From positions 1 to 36,841 of the forward strand of contig NZ_JAOPWR010000054.1 of NCBI RefSeq assembly GCF_025965585.1: DNA of 36,841 nucleotides, written 5' to 3'. Numbering within the stretch: position 1 is the first letter of the stretch; each line of letters begins with the position of its first letter. A program made the translations under genes and the position numbers. Origin of the DNA: Pseudonocardia sp. (lineage in GTDB: Bacteria > Actinomycetota > Actinomycetes > Mycobacteriales > Pseudonocardiaceae). The notes below the pieces were generated by a model, which worked only from the letters and a program-made list of their open reading frames with translations, did no database searches and was not told the DNA's origin. Positions 11,922 through 22,567 of this stretch are shown piece by piece.

Positions 11922-12866
11922 CTAGCCCCGCGCGCCCGCTCCGCTTCCGAACAGGCCCCCGAGGGCGGGGGAGTTCGTGGTGGCGCCCGAGGGCGAGCGG
12001 TTCGAGCCCGTGCTCGGCGTGTTGGTGGCCTGGGACCCCGACGAGCTGCCGTCCTGCCCCGGGGAGGCGGTGCTCGACGGGCCGGCCGTGGGGTCCGGCG
12101 TAGCGGTCGGGGCGGCGGTGGAGTCGAATGTCGAGCCGTTGGGGGCGGTGGTGGGCGCGGTGGTCGGCTCGGTGGTGGGCGCGGTGGTGGACTCGGTGGA
12201 CGTGCCGTGGTCGGCGCCGAACACCCGCCCGACGGATGTGCCGGACTGGTTCGAGGTCAGGGTGGATCCCTTGGCCCACTCGATCCCCGTGACGGCGAGC
12301 AACCCGATCACGAAGACGAGGACCGTGGCGCCCGCCCACATCAGCCACCGATGCCGCGACGGGGCCGCAGACGGCGGCACGACGGGTTCGACGCGCATCC
12401 GGACGGTCTGGCCCTCGGGGCTCCGCTGCATCGGCAGCGTGAGCTCGCTGGGCGTCGTGCCGGTCGCGGCGGCGCCACGCCTGCCCACCGGCCTGATCCG
12501 GGCCACGAGGGTGTCGCGCGTCCGGTCGAGGTAGCGCTGGTAGATCGTGGCGGCGACGGTGCTGGCCACCGAGCCGAGCGCCGCGCCTGCGACGGTGCCC
12601 GCGGCGCCGAACAACGAGCCCAGTATGGCGCTCGTGGCCGCCGCGCCCGCGCCCGCGAGGATCTTGTTGACCGTCAGGTCCTTCGCCGGGGACGACATCG
12701 TCGTCACCGCATCCGACACGGCCTCCGGGCCGCGCGCCTGGGCCCGCCCCGGAGGGATCGCTGGTCGGGCCGGCAGGCCACCTGCGGCGGAACCGTTCGG
12801 GTTCAGCCGGTTCGGGGTCGGCCGGGCAGCGGGATCGGACGGGCGGGCGGCGGGGTGCGGCGGCAT
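11922..12866 (-). CDS. Glycine-zipper / single-TM membrane protein with Ser/Thr/Pro-rich C-terminal tail
   Basis: Gly/Ala-rich [70 protein letters not shown]; tail [17 protein letters not shown]... Confidence 0.65.
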   Translation of the reverse strand: MPPHPAARPSDPAARPTPNRLNPNGSAAGGLPARPAIPPGRAQARGPEAVSDAVTTMSSPAKDLTVNKILAGAGAAATSAILGSLFGAAGTVAGAALGSVASTVAATIYQRYLDRTRDTLVARIRPVGRRGAAATGTTPSELTLPMQRSPEGQTVRMRVEPVVPPSAAPSRHRWLMWAGATVLVFVIGLLAVTGIEWAKGSTLTSNQSGTSVGRVFGADHGTSTESTTAPTTEPTTAPTTAPNGSTFDSTAAPTATPDPTAGPSSTASPGQDGSSSGSQATNTPSTGSNRSPSGATTNSPALGGLFGSGAGARG

Positions 12867-12981
12867 GGCTCCTGTACGCGATCAGTTTGCGGGTGGTGGC
12901 TCCGTTGCGGGTTGTGGCTCTTTCGGCCTCAACGCCGATCCTTCCCGGATCGCTCCGGACGATCACCATTGGTGAGCCCTC

Positions 12982-13692
12982 TCACCCTGCCCCTGGTGAA
13001 CGCCGCCGCGATACCACCGGATGCCGCAGGCCGGGGTGGCCCGCGGGCAGCGCCGTTCGGAGCAGCGGCCACGACGACGCGACGCACCCGGCGACGAGTG
13101 GCCAGGTCAGCAGAACGCGCGCGACGCCGAGCGCCACCACCTCGTCCGCCGCGAACAACGGCAGGAAGACGGCGAGCCGCACCAGGTACTGCCCGACCCA
13201 GACACACGACGCCCGCTGGTAGCCGCGCAGCAGGTCCGGATCACGGCGCCAGGCGGTGCGCTGCCCGAGCGCCGTGCCCACGACGAGCCCCAGGAGCGGC
13301 CACCGGATGATGATCGAGACCGCCCAGGCGAGCGCGCTCGCGGCGTTCGTGACGATCTGGACGAGGAAGAAGTCCACGGCCCGGCCGGTGTAGAGCGCGA
13401 TGAGCGCCGCGACGGCGACGCCCAGCAACCCGATGAGCACCGACCGCGGCCGACGCCCGGTCACCAGGCGGAACACGGCGAGCACCGCGGCGGCCACGAC
13501 CGCCGTTCCGCCGCCCCACGCGACCGGGGAGGCCGATCCGGAGGCCTGCGCCACCGTGAGCCCCACGACGAACGCCACAGCGGGCACCGTCGCGTCCAGC
13601 GCGCCCGCGCGCCCTCCGAGCAGCGCGCGCAGGGAATCAGGGTCCGACACGGCTGGGGGCGGCGGGTCGGAGCGCTGCTCGGGGACGGCCAT
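12982..13692 (-). CDS. DUF3159-like multi-pass membrane protein
   Basis: LLGGRAGALDATVPAVAFVVGLTVAQ ... IIIRWPLLGLVVGTALGQRTAWRRDPDLLRGYQRASCVWVGQYLVRLAV. Confidence 0.75.
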   Translation of the reverse strand: MAVPEQRSDPPPPAVSDPDSLRALLGGRAGALDATVPAVAFVVGLTVAQASGSASPVAWGGGTAVVAAAVLAVFRLVTGRRPRSVLIGLLGVAVAALIALYTGRAVDFFLVQIVTNAASALAWAVSIIIRWPLLGLVVGTALGQRTAWRRDPDLLRGYQRASCVWVGQYLVRLAVFLPLFAADEVVALGVARVLLTWPLVAGCVASSWPLLRTALPAGHPGLRHPVVSRRRSPGAG

Positions 13693-13799
13693 GGAGTAAG
13701 GGTGCCCTATTGCTAACGATCGATCACTCCTACTGGCGCGGATGATCGGTCCTGGGTGATGCTGGGGAGATCTCCAGCCGTCGCCGCGATGACGGGGAT

Positions 13800-14606
13800 G
13801 TGAACGAGAGGGGCGATCGCGTGAGCCGATGGAACACCTTCGTCGCGATCGGTGACAGCTTCACCGAGGGACTGGACGACCTGCGGGCCGACGGCACCCC
13901 GAGGGGTTGGGCCGATCGTGTGGCCGAGCAGCTGGGCGCCGGCGATCCCGGCTTCCGCTACGCGAACCTGGCCGTGCGCGGCAAGCTGCTCGACCAGATA
14001 GTGGAGGACCAGCTACCGGTGGCCGAGCGGCTGCGTCCCGACCTCGTGGGTTTCTGCGCCGGCGGCAACGACATCATCCGGTTCTCCTGCGACACCGACG
14101 ACCTCGCCCGCCGCTTCGACACGGCGCTGGAGCGGGTCACCGCCACCGGCGCCCAGGTCGTGGTGTTCACCGGCTTCGACCTCGGGCGTATGCACCCGCT
14201 GATCCGCAGGCTGCGCGGGCGTGTGGCCTGCTACAACGAGCTGATGCGCGCCAGTGCCGAGCGGCACGGCAGCACGGTCGTCGACCTGTGGGGCATGGCC
14301 CCGCTGGCCGACCCCCGCACGTGGGGCAGCGACCGGCTGCACCTCACCGCGGAGGGCCACAAGCGCGTGATGCTGCGCTTCCTGGAGACGCTCGGCGAGC
14401 CCGTCGCGGAGGACTGGCGCGCCCCGCTCCCCGAGGCCGCGCCCGCTCCGTGGCGCGACCGCCAGCTCGAGGACCTGCGCTGGATGCGCAACTGGGTGCT
14501 CCCGTTCGTGCACAACCGCGTCCGCGGCCGTCACACCGGCGACGGGTTCCTGCCCAAGCGCCCCGAGCTGCTGCCCCTGGACGCAGGCCGCCGCCCCGCC
14601 GTCTGA
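13800..14606 (+). CDS. SGNH/GDSL-type hydrolase
   Basis: Block I FVAIGDSFTEGLDD, GGNDIIRF, catalytic DRLHLTAEGHKRV; GTG start. Confidence 0.88.
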   Translation: MNERGDRVSRWNTFVAIGDSFTEGLDDLRADGTPRGWADRVAEQLGAGDPGFRYANLAVRGKLLDQIVEDQLPVAERLRPDLVGFCAGGNDIIRFSCDTDDLARRFDTALERVTATGAQVVVFTGFDLGRMHPLIRRLRGRVACYNELMRASAERHGSTVVDLWGMAPLADPRTWGSDRLHLTAEGHKRVMLRFLETLGEPVAEDWRAPLPEAAPAPWRDRQLEDLRWMRNWVLPFVHNRVRGRHTGDGFLPKRPELLPLDAGRRPAV

Positions 14607-14639
14607 GCCGCCTGGGTCGTCTCGGTCATCGACGAGAGA

Positions 14640-14668
14640 AGGGCCCCCGCACCGAGGGCGGGGGCCCT
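14640..14668. terminator. Strong bidirectional terminator-like hairpin
   Basis: AGGGCCCCCGC-ACCGAGG-GCGGGGGCCCT: perfect 11-bp stem, 7-nt loop, between convergent SGNH gene and ectD. Confidence 0.8.
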
Positions 14669-14684
14669 CCCGTCTGCGGAACCG

Positions 14685-15596
14685 TCAGCGGGGCAGCGGC
14701 GTGAAGTCGCGCGCCCCGATGTAGGTCGGGCGCGGTGACGGCGCCGAGAACGGCTCCACCAGCGTGTTCTCCACACTGTTGAACACCACGAAGATGTTGG
14801 AGCGCGGGTAGGGCGTGATGTTGCTGCCCGACCCGTGCATGCAGTTGGAGTCGAACAGCGTGGCCGAGCCGGCGGCACCGGTCAACATCTGGATGCCGTG
14901 AGCGTCGGCGAGTGTCGTGAGGCTCTCCCGGTCGGGCGTGCCGATCTCCTGCTCGCGCAGCGACTCCTTGTAGTGGTCGGCCGGGGTCTCACCGACACAC
15001 GACACGAACGTCCTGTGCGAGCCTGGCATGATCATCAGGCAGCCGTTGTGCGCGAAGTTCTCGGTCAGCGAGATCGAGATGCTCACCGCGCGCGGCGAGG
15101 GCATGCCGTCCTCGGCGTGCCAGGTCTCGAAGTCGGAGTGCCAGTAGAACCCGCCGCCGCCGAAGCCGGGCTTGTAGTTGATCCGCGTCTGGTGGACGTA
15201 GACGTCCGAGCCGAGGATCTGGCGGGCCCGGCCGGCCACGCGCTCGTCGGCGACGAGCTTCGCGACGGCGTCGCTGAGCTTGTGCACCTCGAAGACCGAG
15301 CGGACCTGCTGCGAGGTCTTCTCGACGATGGTGCGCTCGTCCGCCTTGACTCCCGCATTGGTGGCGAGCCGGTCGAGCTCGGCCGAGTACAGCGTGACCT
15401 CGTCGGGCGTGAGCAGCTGCGGCACGGTGATGAAGCCGTCACGCTGGTGCGACGCGAGGTCATCAGCCGACAGCAGGCCGGGGTCGTTGCTCCAGACAGC
15501 GGGCTCGGCCCGGTCGATCAGCAGCGGCCGGTCCGCGATCCGCGTCGGGTAGCGGTCCGGGGTCCGCCTGCCGGTCGCAGTGTCGGTCACGGCCAT
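14685..15596 (-). CDS. ectD: Ectoine hydroxylase EctD
   Basis: FYWHSDFETWHAEDGMPSPRAVSISISLTEN (HxD), GSHRTFVSCVGETPADHYKESL, MHGSGSNITPYPRSNIFVVFNSVEN; TGATG junction with ectC. Confidence 0.96.
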   Translation of the reverse strand: MAVTDTATGRRTPDRYPTRIADRPLLIDRAEPAVWSNDPGLLSADDLASHQRDGFITVPQLLTPDEVTLYSAELDRLATNAGVKADERTIVEKTSQQVRSVFEVHKLSDAVAKLVADERVAGRARQILGSDVYVHQTRINYKPGFGGGGFYWHSDFETWHAEDGMPSPRAVSISISLTENFAHNGCLMIMPGSHRTFVSCVGETPADHYKESLREQEIGTPDRESLTTLADAHGIQMLTGAAGSATLFDSNCMHGSGSNITPYPRSNIFVVFNSVENTLVEPFSAPSPRPTYIGARDFTPLPR

Positions 15597-16006
15597 CAGC
15601 TTGCCTCCTTCTCCTCCTCCGCCGGCGTGATCAGCGGGTACACACCGTTCTCGTCGTGCACCTCGCGGCCGGTCACGGGCGGGTTGAACACGCACACCGT
15701 GGTCATCCGCGTCCGGGGACGCAGCTGGTGGCGCTCGTTACCGGACAGGACGTAGATCGACCCCGGCGCGAGCTGATAGGTCGTGTCGTTGTCCTTGTCG
15801 TACAGCTCGCCCTCGCCCTCGGTGACGAAGACGGCCTCGATGTGGTTGGCGTACCAGAAGTCGTTGATCGAGCCGGCGTCGAGCACGGTCTCGTGCACCG
15901 AGAACCCGACACCATCACCCGCGAGGACGATGCGCTTGCTGCGCCAGTTCTCGGTCTTGACGTCGCGGTCGGTGCCGGTGATCTCGTCCAGCGAGCGAAC
16001 GATCAT
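15596..16006 (-). CDS. ectC: L-ectoine synthase EctC
   Basis: [62 protein letters not shown]. Confidence 0.97.
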   Translation of the reverse strand: MIVRSLDEITGTDRDVKTENWRSKRIVLAGDGVGFSVHETVLDAGSINDFWYANHIEAVFVTEGEGELYDKDNDTTYQLAPGSIYVLSGNERHQLRPRTRMTTVCVFNPPVTGREVHDENGVYPLITPAEEEKEAS

Positions 16007-17268
16007 GAGGTGGACACTCCTTCAGTCACAGCGCGCACCGACTCCTTCACGATCTCGAGGCCCTCGGTGAGCTCGTCGTCGGTGATGGTCAGCGCCGGCA
16101 TGACCTTCATGACCTCGTCGGACGGTCCGGAGGTCTCCATCAGCAGTCCCCGTTCGAACGCCGCGGCACACGTCTTCGACGCCAGCTCGGGCTGGCTGAA
16201 CGACAGCCCGCGGGCCAGGCCGCGGCCCTTGGGGATGAGCTCGACGGCCTGCGAGGCCGCGGCCAGCTCGGTGAACACGGCCTCGACCCGCTCACCCTTG
16301 GCGATCGTCGAGCGTTCGAGCGTGTCGTCACTCCAGAACTCGCGCAGCGCAGCCGTGGCCGTGACGAACGCAGGGTTGTTGCCGCGGAACGTGCCGTTGT
16401 GCTCGCCGGCGCCCCACTGGTCGTGCTCGGGCTTCATCAGCGTGAGCGCCATCGGGAGCCCGTAGCCGCCGATGGACTTCGACAGGCAGACGATGTCGGG
16501 CTCGATGCCCGCGATCTCGAACGAGAAGAACGGACCGGTGCGGCCGACGCCCATCTGCACGTCGTCGACGATGAGCAGCAGGTCGTTGCGCTTGCACAGC
16601 GCATCGAGCTCCTGCAGCCACTCGATGCGGGCGGGGTTGATGCCGCCCTCGCCCTGCACGGTCTCGACGATCACGGCGGCCGACGCGTTGAGGCCGCTGC
16701 CGCAGTCGGCCAGCAGCTTCTCCAGCCACATGAAGTCCGGGACGGTGCCGTCGAAGTAGTTGTCGTAGGGCATCGGGGTGGCGTGCACCAGCGGGATGCC
16801 GGCGCCGTCGCGCTTCATCGAGTTGCCCGTCACCGACAGCGCGCCCAGCGTCATGCCGTGGAACGCGTTGGTGAAGTTGATGATCCCCTCGCGACCGGTG
16901 ATCTTGCGGGCGAGCTTCAGCGCCGACTCCACCGAGTTGGAGCCGGTGGGGCCGGGGAACTGCACCTTGTAGTCCAGGCCCCGCGGCTCGAGCACCACGT
17001 CGCGGAAGGTCTCGAGGAACTCCTGCTTGGCCTTCGTGTGCATGTCGAGGCCGTGCGTGATGCCGTCGCGCATCAGGTAGTCGATGAGCGTCTTCTTGAG
17101 AGCGGGCGGGTTGTGCCCGTAGTTCAGCGCCCCGGCACCCGCGAAGAAGTCGAGATACGAATTGCCGTCCACATCCGTCAGACGGGATCCGACTGCGGTG
17201 TCGAAGACCACCGGCCAGGAACGGCAGTAGCTGCGAACCTGGGATTCCAGATCGTCGAACACGGTCAT
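16003..17268 (-). CDS. ectB: Diaminobutyrate--2-oxoglutarate transaminase EctB
   Basis: [76 protein letters not shown]. Confidence 0.97.
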   Translation of the reverse strand: MTVFDDLESQVRSYCRSWPVVFDTAVGSRLTDVDGNSYLDFFAGAGALNYGHNPPALKKTLIDYLMRDGITHGLDMHTKAKQEFLETFRDVVLEPRGLDYKVQFPGPTGSNSVESALKLARKITGREGIINFTNAFHGMTLGALSVTGNSMKRDGAGIPLVHATPMPYDNYFDGTVPDFMWLEKLLADCGSGLNASAAVIVETVQGEGGINPARIEWLQELDALCKRNDLLLIVDDVQMGVGRTGPFFSFEIAGIEPDIVCLSKSIGGYGLPMALTLMKPEHDQWGAGEHNGTFRGNNPAFVTATAALREFWSDDTLERSTIAKGERVEAVFTELAAASQAVELIPKGRGLARGLSFSQPELASKTCAAAFERGLLMETSGPSDEVMKVMPALTITDDELTEGLEIVKESVRAVTEGVSTS

Positions 17269-17275
17269 TACGACA

Positions 17276-17800
17276 TCATCCTCGGGTAATCGGGCCGATT
17301 CGGAACAGGACCTCGGGCAGGTGCTCGACCCCGAGCACCTCCGAGCCGAACAGCTCACTGCGCTGCACGTCCGCGGAACACCTCGCTGCGAAGCCGCTGA
17401 ACAGCGCGATCGAGCTGTCGTTGTCGGGAGTGATGGTGGTTTCCATGTGGTCGACATTCGGCACGCCCTCGAAGAGCGTGTCGAGCATCGCGCCGGCCAC
17501 GCCCCGCCCACGGGCCGACTCGTCGACCGCCACCTGCCAGACGACCAGCGTGGAGGGCTCGTCGGGCCGGACGTACCCGCTGACGAAGCCGGCGAGCCGA
17601 CCGTCGATGCGGGCGATCACGGACGTCTTGGAGAAGTCCCGGAACCAGAGCGCGTAGGCGTACCGAGAGTTGACGTCGAGTACACCGGTGGCCTTGACGA
17701 GCTCCCAGCAGGCACCCGCGTCTCGCGGCGAGGGATGCCCGATCACCACGGGCGGGGCCTTCTCGTCGTGGACGGAAGGGAGCGATACGGGGGCGGACAT
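17276..17800 (-). CDS. ectA: Diaminobutyrate acetyltransferase EctA
   Basis: GNAT fold with [43 protein letters not shown]; first gene of ectABCD. Confidence 0.95.
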   Translation of the reverse strand: MSAPVSLPSVHDEKAPPVVIGHPSPRDAGACWELVKATGVLDVNSRYAYALWFRDFSKTSVIARIDGRLAGFVSGYVRPDEPSTLVVWQVAVDESARGRGVAGAMLDTLFEGVPNVDHMETTITPDNDSSIALFSGFAARCSADVQRSELFGSEVLGVEHLPEVLFRIGPITRG

Positions 17801-18053
17801 GTCATCAGAAGGTAACAGGGTCGATCGCTCGGTCCCGTCCTGAGCGTCCGTTCCGCCACGATCCGGGTGACCTGAAGTGACGGCTATCACGACCGCGTTT
17901 GAAGCGCACAGGAATCGGTTACCGGCGCGTCACCGCTGCTCAGTACGCACATTCGGCCGGTGCTCGCCGCCGCTTTCCGGGTCCCGGTCCGGCCCTTATC
18001 ACGGGTCCGCAACGACCATCACATCCTCGCACCCCGATCGCTGTGCGGTGCGG

Positions 18054-19307
18054 TCAGCGCGCCTGCTCCACCGCGGTGTCCGCGGCTCCCGGCCCGTCCG
18101 GCAGCGCCGCCCGGCGGCGGCGCAGGAACTCACGCTCAGCGGCGTTCGCGGCCCGCTCGACCGCCGCGTCGTAGGCTCGCGCCGCCTCTCCGTAGCGCCC
18201 GAGCCGGCGCAACAGGTCGGCCCGGACGGCGTGCAGGAGGTGCATCCCGTCAAGGTCCAGGGCGTCGACGAGCGCGAGCGCGGCGGCAGGGCCGTCCACC
18301 TCGGCCACGGCGACGGCCCGGTGCAGCTCCGCCACGGGGCTCGGCGTGACCGCGAGCAGCTGGTCGTAGAGGGCGACGATCTGCCACCAGTCGGTGAGCG
18401 CCGCCGATGCCGCGTCGCTGTGCACGGCGTTGATCGCGGCCTGTACCTGGTACGGCCCGGGACGACCGCGCTGCAGGCACTGCCGCACCAGCGCCTGCCC
18501 CTCGTCGACGAGCGCGCGGTCCCACCGGGCGCGGTCCTGGTCGGCCAGCAGCACCATCTCACCGTCCTCGGCCGTGCGGGCGGGCCGGCGCGCCTCGATG
18601 AGCAGCATCAGCGCCAGCAGCCCGGTGACCTCCGGCTCGTCGGGCATGAGCTCGGCCAGCAGCCTCCCGAGCCGGATCGCCTCGGCGCAGAGGTCCTCGC
18701 GCACGAGCTCCTCGCCCGAGCTGGCCGTGTACCCCTCGTTGAACACGAGGTAGACGACGGCCAGCACGGCGCGCAGCCGTTCGGGGAGGTCGGCGTCGCG
18801 GGGGACGCGGTAGGGGATGCGCGCGTCGCGGATCTTGCCCTTGGCCCGCACCAGCCGCTGGGCCATCGTCGGCTCCGGCACGAAGAAGGCCCGCGCGATC
18901 TCGGCGGTGGTGAGCCCGCCGAGCAGGCGCAGCGTCAGGGTCACCTGGGCCGCGGGGGCGAGGGCGGGATGGCAGCAGGTGAAGATCAGGCGGAGCCGGT
19001 CGTCGCGCACGGGGCCCTCCTCGGCCGGTTCGTCGCGCGTGTGCAGGAGCGCGGCCTGGGCGTGCCGGTCGTGGCGGGACGCCTCGCGGCGCAGGCTGTC
19101 GATCGCCCGGTTGCGCGCGGTGGTGATGATCCAGCCCGCCGGGCTGGGCGGCAGGCCGGCGGTGGGCCAGCGCCTGGCGGCCTCGACGAAGGCCTCCTGG
19201 ACCGCCTCCTCGGCGAGCTCGATGTCGCCGAGGACGCGGACCATCACCGCCACCGCACGGCCGTGCTCCTCGCGGAACACCCGGCCGACGTCGGCGAGGT
19301 CGGGCAT
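18054..19307 (-). CDS. ECF sigma factor of the YCII/DGPF-associated type (ECF42-like, DUF6596)
   Basis: [107 protein letters not shown]. Confidence 0.9.
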   Translation of the reverse strand: MPDLADVGRVFREEHGRAVAVMVRVLGDIELAEEAVQEAFVEAARRWPTAGLPPSPAGWIITTARNRAIDSLRREASRHDRHAQAALLHTRDEPAEEGPVRDDRLRLIFTCCHPALAPAAQVTLTLRLLGGLTTAEIARAFFVPEPTMAQRLVRAKGKIRDARIPYRVPRDADLPERLRAVLAVVYLVFNEGYTASSGEELVREDLCAEAIRLGRLLAELMPDEPEVTGLLALMLLIEARRPARTAEDGEMVLLADQDRARWDRALVDEGQALVRQCLQRGRPGPYQVQAAINAVHSDAASAALTDWWQIVALYDQLLAVTPSPVAELHRAVAVAEVDGPAAALALVDALDLDGMHLLHAVRADLLRRLGRYGEAARAYDAAVERAANAAEREFLRRRRAALPDGPGAADTAVEQAR

Positions 19308-19648
19308 CAGCCCGTGACGTCGCGGCAGGGCCGCACCTCGACCGGCAGGGTCGTGGCCACCGCCATCCGGCGGCCCCACTCCAGCGCCGCGTCCAGGTCG
19401 GGAGCGGTGATCACCGTGAGCCCGCCGAGGTGCTCCTTGCCCTCCGTGAACGGGCCGTCCGTGACGAGCGCGTCGGGCCGCACAACGGTGGCCGTGCTCG
19501 ACGGGAACAGGCCGGCCGAGAACACCCAGGCGCCCGCGGCCTTGATCTCGTCCGCGAGCGCCGTGACGTCGCGCATGATCGGTTCGAGGACCTCGGGCGC
19601 GGGAGTGTCGCCGTCGGGCTGGTAGATGCTGAGCAGGTACTGCGTCAT
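19307..19648 (-). CDS. YCII-related (DGPF) domain protein
   Basis: [40 protein letters not shown] overlap with the sigma factor. Confidence 0.9.
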   Translation of the reverse strand: MTQYLLSIYQPDGDTPAPEVLEPIMRDVTALADEIKAAGAWVFSAGLFPSSTATVVRPDALVTDGPFTEGKEHLGGLTVITAPDLDAALEWGRRMAVATTLPVEVRPCRDVTG

Positions 19649-19744
19649 CTCGGTTCCTCCTCGTGGGCGTCGGCCCGGTGCCGGGCGCCCACCCTCCACA
19701 CGAACGGCTCCCCGCCGGATCGACACCCGCCCCGAAGGATCATC

Positions 19745-20143
19745 ATGGCCCCGGTCACACTGCCCGACGACCTGCTCGCGCTCCTGAAGCAGCCCAGCCC
19801 GTGCTACCTGACGACGTTGATGCCCGACGGCTCGCCGCAGATCACCCTGACCTGGGTGGACACCGACGGGACGAACATCCTGATCAACACGGTGCAGACC
19901 CACCAGAAGGTGCGCAACATCGAGCGCGACCCACGCATTGCGGTGGCCGTCTCCGATCCCGCGGCGCCAGCGCGGTACTTCGCCGTGCGCGGGCGGGTGA
20001 CGGGAACGAGCACCGAGGGCGCCGTGGAGCACATCGAGGCGCTCGCACAGCGCTACCTCGGCACCCCCTACCCCTGGTACGGCGGCCGCGACCAGGTGCG
20101 TCTGATCCTCACGATCGAGGCGCGCCGGATCACGGGCATCTGA
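19745..20143 (+). CDS. PPOX class F420-dependent/FMN-binding split-barrel protein
   Basis: PCYLTTLMPDGSPQITLTWVDTDGTNILINTVQTHQKVRNIERDPRIAVAVSDP. Confidence 0.9.
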   Translation: MAPVTLPDDLLALLKQPSPCYLTTLMPDGSPQITLTWVDTDGTNILINTVQTHQKVRNIERDPRIAVAVSDPAAPARYFAVRGRVTGTSTEGAVEHIEALAQRYLGTPYPWYGGRDQVRLILTIEARRITGI

Positions 20144-20149
20144 GCGGCG

Positions 20150-20893
20150 TCAGAACTTCAGCGCGGTCCCGTACAGCTCCTCCATCGCCTCCCAGTGCCG
20201 CTGCTCGGCCGCAGCGTCGTAGGTGGGGTTGTCGGGCACCGCGAAACCGTGCGCGGCCGGGTAGGTCACCACGGTGTGGGCGACGCCGGCCTTCGTGAGG
20301 GTGTCCTCCAGCAGCGCGGCCTGCTCCGCGGTGAACGACCCGTCGTTCTCGGCGCCTGCCACGTAGACGGTGGCGCGGAGCCGGTCGGCGAGCAGGTGCG
20401 GGCTGTTCGGGTCGTCCTCCACGGCGATCCGGCCGCCGTGGAACGACGCCGCCGCCGCGACCCGGTCCGGGTGGCTACCGGCGACCAGCATCGAGGCCCG
20501 CCCGCCCATGCAGTAGCCGGTGGTGCCGACGCCCGTGCCGGCCACCTCGGGACGCTCGGCGAGGAAGTCCAGGAACGCGCCCGCGTCCGCGACGATCTTC
20601 TCGTTGGTGAGGCTCCCGACCATCCCCATCAGCCGCGTGCGCTGCTCCTGGTCGGAGAAGACCGTGGCCATGTCGAAGGGTTCGAACCCGCCCTCGCGGT
20701 AGTACACGTCGGGCAGCAGCACGGTGTAGCCCAGCCCGGCCAGCCGGTCGGCCATGGTGCGGAACGTGTCCCGGACGCCACCGGCGTCCGGAAAGATGAT
20801 CACTGCGGGCCAGGGGCCCGAGCCCTCGGGCGTGTGCAGGGTGGCGCTGCAGTCCCCGTCCGGGGCGGCGATGGTGACGTCGGTGCGTGGCAT
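20150..20893 (-). CDS. Dienelactone hydrolase family protein
   Basis: VIIFPDAGGVRDTFRTMADRLAGLGYTVLLPDVYYR, nucleophile GTTGYCMGGRASM, YPAAHGFAVPDNPTYD. Confidence 0.92.
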   Translation of the reverse strand: MPRTDVTIAAPDGDCSATLHTPEGSGPWPAVIIFPDAGGVRDTFRTMADRLAGLGYTVLLPDVYYREGGFEPFDMATVFSDQEQRTRLMGMVGSLTNEKIVADAGAFLDFLAERPEVAGTGVGTTGYCMGGRASMLVAGSHPDRVAAAASFHGGRIAVEDDPNSPHLLADRLRATVYVAGAENDGSFTAEQAALLEDTLTKAGVAHTVVTYPAAHGFAVPDNPTYDAAAEQRHWEAMEELYGTALKF

Positions 20894-21017
20894 GGGCCCG
20901 ATCCTGTCGTGACGACGATGGTGGGGCCGTTCTACTCCGGTCGGCGATGAGTTCTCGGTACGGCCCCGGTCCGTCCCTGGCGGGTGCACGAGCTCCCGCT
21001 GACCGAGAGGCACCGAC

Positions 21018-21128
21018 ATGACCAGCACCACGCTCTCCGCCCGCAGCATCTGGACGGCGCCGGCCGTCGCCGTGACGGTCCTGTCCGCGGCTACGCCAGG
21101 CCGAGCATCCGCACCGCGTTGTCCTTGA
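21018..21128 (+). pseudogene. Possible truncated 5' gene fragment (36-codon ORF running into the amidohydrolase 3' end)
   Basis: ATG with upstream GAGAGG; MTSTTLSARSIWTAPAVAVTVLSAAT resembles a membrane-protein N-terminus, then reads antisense through the amidohydrolase stop. Confidence 0.35.
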
Positions 21129-21957
21129 GGATCAGCGGCCGGACCTCGTCCTTGATCTCCAGCGTCGCGAAGTCGGCCAGCCAGCGGTCGGGGGTGATCA
21201 CCGGGAAGTCCGACCCGAACAGCACCTTCTCCCGCAGCAGCGAGTTCGCGGCGCGCACCAGCTGCGGCGGGAAGTACTTCGGCGACCACCCCGACAGGTC
21301 GATGTAGACGTTCGCCTTGTGCGTCGCGATCGAGATCGCCTCGTCCTGCCACGGCACCGACGGGTGCGCCAGCACCACCGTCAGATCCGGGAAGTCGGCC
21401 GCCACGTCGTCGAGCAGCATGGGGTCGGAGTAGCGCAGCTTGATCCCGCGTCCGCCCGGGAGACCGGCTCCGATCCCCGTCTGCCCGGTGTGGAACAGCG
21501 CGGGCACGCCGAGCTCGGCGATCGTCTCGTAGAGCGGGTAGAACGCGATGTCGTCGGGACGGAAAGCCTGCAGGCTGGGGTGGAACTTGAACCCCCGCAC
21601 CCCGTGCTCCCCCACCAGCCGCCGGATCCGTGTGACCGACGCCTTCCCGCCGTGCGGATCCACCGACCCGAACGGGATGAGCACGTCGGCGTGGGCGGCC
21701 GCGGCGTCGGCGATCTCCTCGCTCGACAGCGCCGGGTGCCCCGTGCCCGACGGCGCGTCCACCGTGAACACCACGGCGGCGGCGTTGCGGGCCCGGTAGT
21801 GCTCGGCGATCACCTCCACCGTCGGGGTGCGGTCCTGGTCGGCGCGGAAGTACGTCGCCGACGCGTCCATCAGCTCCTGGTCGAGGGAGAAGCAGCCATG
21901 GCCGTCCTGCTCGACGTGGACGTGCACGTCGATCGCGTCCAGTGCGGCCACGTCCAT
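21091..21957 (-). CDS. Amidohydrolase family (amidohydrolase_2, TIM barrel) protein
   Basis: IDVHVHV, GVRGFKFHPSLQAFRPDD, PALFHTGQTG, VVLAHPSVPWQDEAI, VLFGSDFPVITPDRWL. Confidence 0.9.
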   Translation of the reverse strand: MDVAALDAIDVHVHVEQDGHGCFSLDQELMDASATYFRADQDRTPTVEVIAEHYRARNAAAVVFTVDAPSGTGHPALSSEEIADAAAAHADVLIPFGSVDPHGGKASVTRIRRLVGEHGVRGFKFHPSLQAFRPDDIAFYPLYETIAELGVPALFHTGQTGIGAGLPGGRGIKLRYSDPMLLDDVAADFPDLTVVLAHPSVPWQDEAISIATHKANVYIDLSGWSPKYFPPQLVRAANSLLREKVLFGSDFPVITPDRWLADFATLEIKDEVRPLILKDNAVRMLGLA

Positions 21958-22041
21958 CTCAGGTCCTCCCGCGAGCCGTCCGGTCCGGCGGGCCCGACGC
22001 TACGCCCGTGATCGGGAAGCCCCGAGCGTCAGGGAGCAGGG

Positions 22042-22272
22042 TCAGGACGCCATCCGCCTCGACACCGGCCGTTCGGCGGCGAGGGCCGCCACGAGACGGC
22101 GGCGGGCCCGGGCGCGGGCGTCGGGAGCGGGGGCCAGCAGCGGGCGCAGGCGCACCAGCGCGGCGACGACCTCCCGCTCGCGTGCACGGTTCTCACCCGC
22201 CGCGCGCCGGGGTGCGGGGACCGCGTGCCGGACGGCGTCGTTCCGGTCGGTGGCGACGACATCGGTGCTCAT
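22042..22272 (-). CDS. Small protein, weakly resembling the N-terminus of DUF5667-type proteins
   Basis: 76 aa, ATG at 22272 with upstream AGGAGG-like sequence; REREVVAALVRLRPLLAPAPDARARARRRLVAAL. Confidence 0.45.
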   Translation of the reverse strand: MSTDVVATDRNDAVRHAVPAPRRAAGENRAREREVVAALVRLRPLLAPAPDARARARRRLVAALAAERPVSRRMAS

Positions 22273-22567
22273 ACGACTTTCCTCCTGACGACCGGGGAGC
22301 GGGTCCTCGGCCGGGTGGCGGCTAGGCGGTTCACCCATTCATCGCAGTCACGCACCGCAGCGTTTCAGTGGCTGCGAGGTGACCTCCCCGGCGGGCGCGC
22401 ACAGAAACCGCCGAGATCGCCAACCGGTTGAGTAACTGGAATGACGTCTGTCGCACCGAGCGCGCTCGCCGGTCGCCTGGCGCAGCGGTTCAGCACGCCG
22501 ACGGCGGAGCGGTTCACCCTGCCCGAGTACCGGCCGGGAGAAGGCACTCCGCGCCCATGACGCAGCT

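Noticed and set aside
12140-12202. Short GC-rich tandem repeats
   Set aside because: Not a CRISPR or mobile-element repeat; explained as codons of the Thr/Pro tail of the 11922..12866 protein
17877-19625. 582-aa plus ORF antisense to the ECF sigma factor
   Set aside because: Sigma factor motifs are unambiguous on the minus strand; this ORF is low-complexity
22441-22560. 39-codon plus ORF MTSVAPSALAGRLAQRFSTPTAERFTLPEYRPGEGTPRP
   Set aside because: Too short and no recognised family; could be a microprotein or stub but I cannot support it
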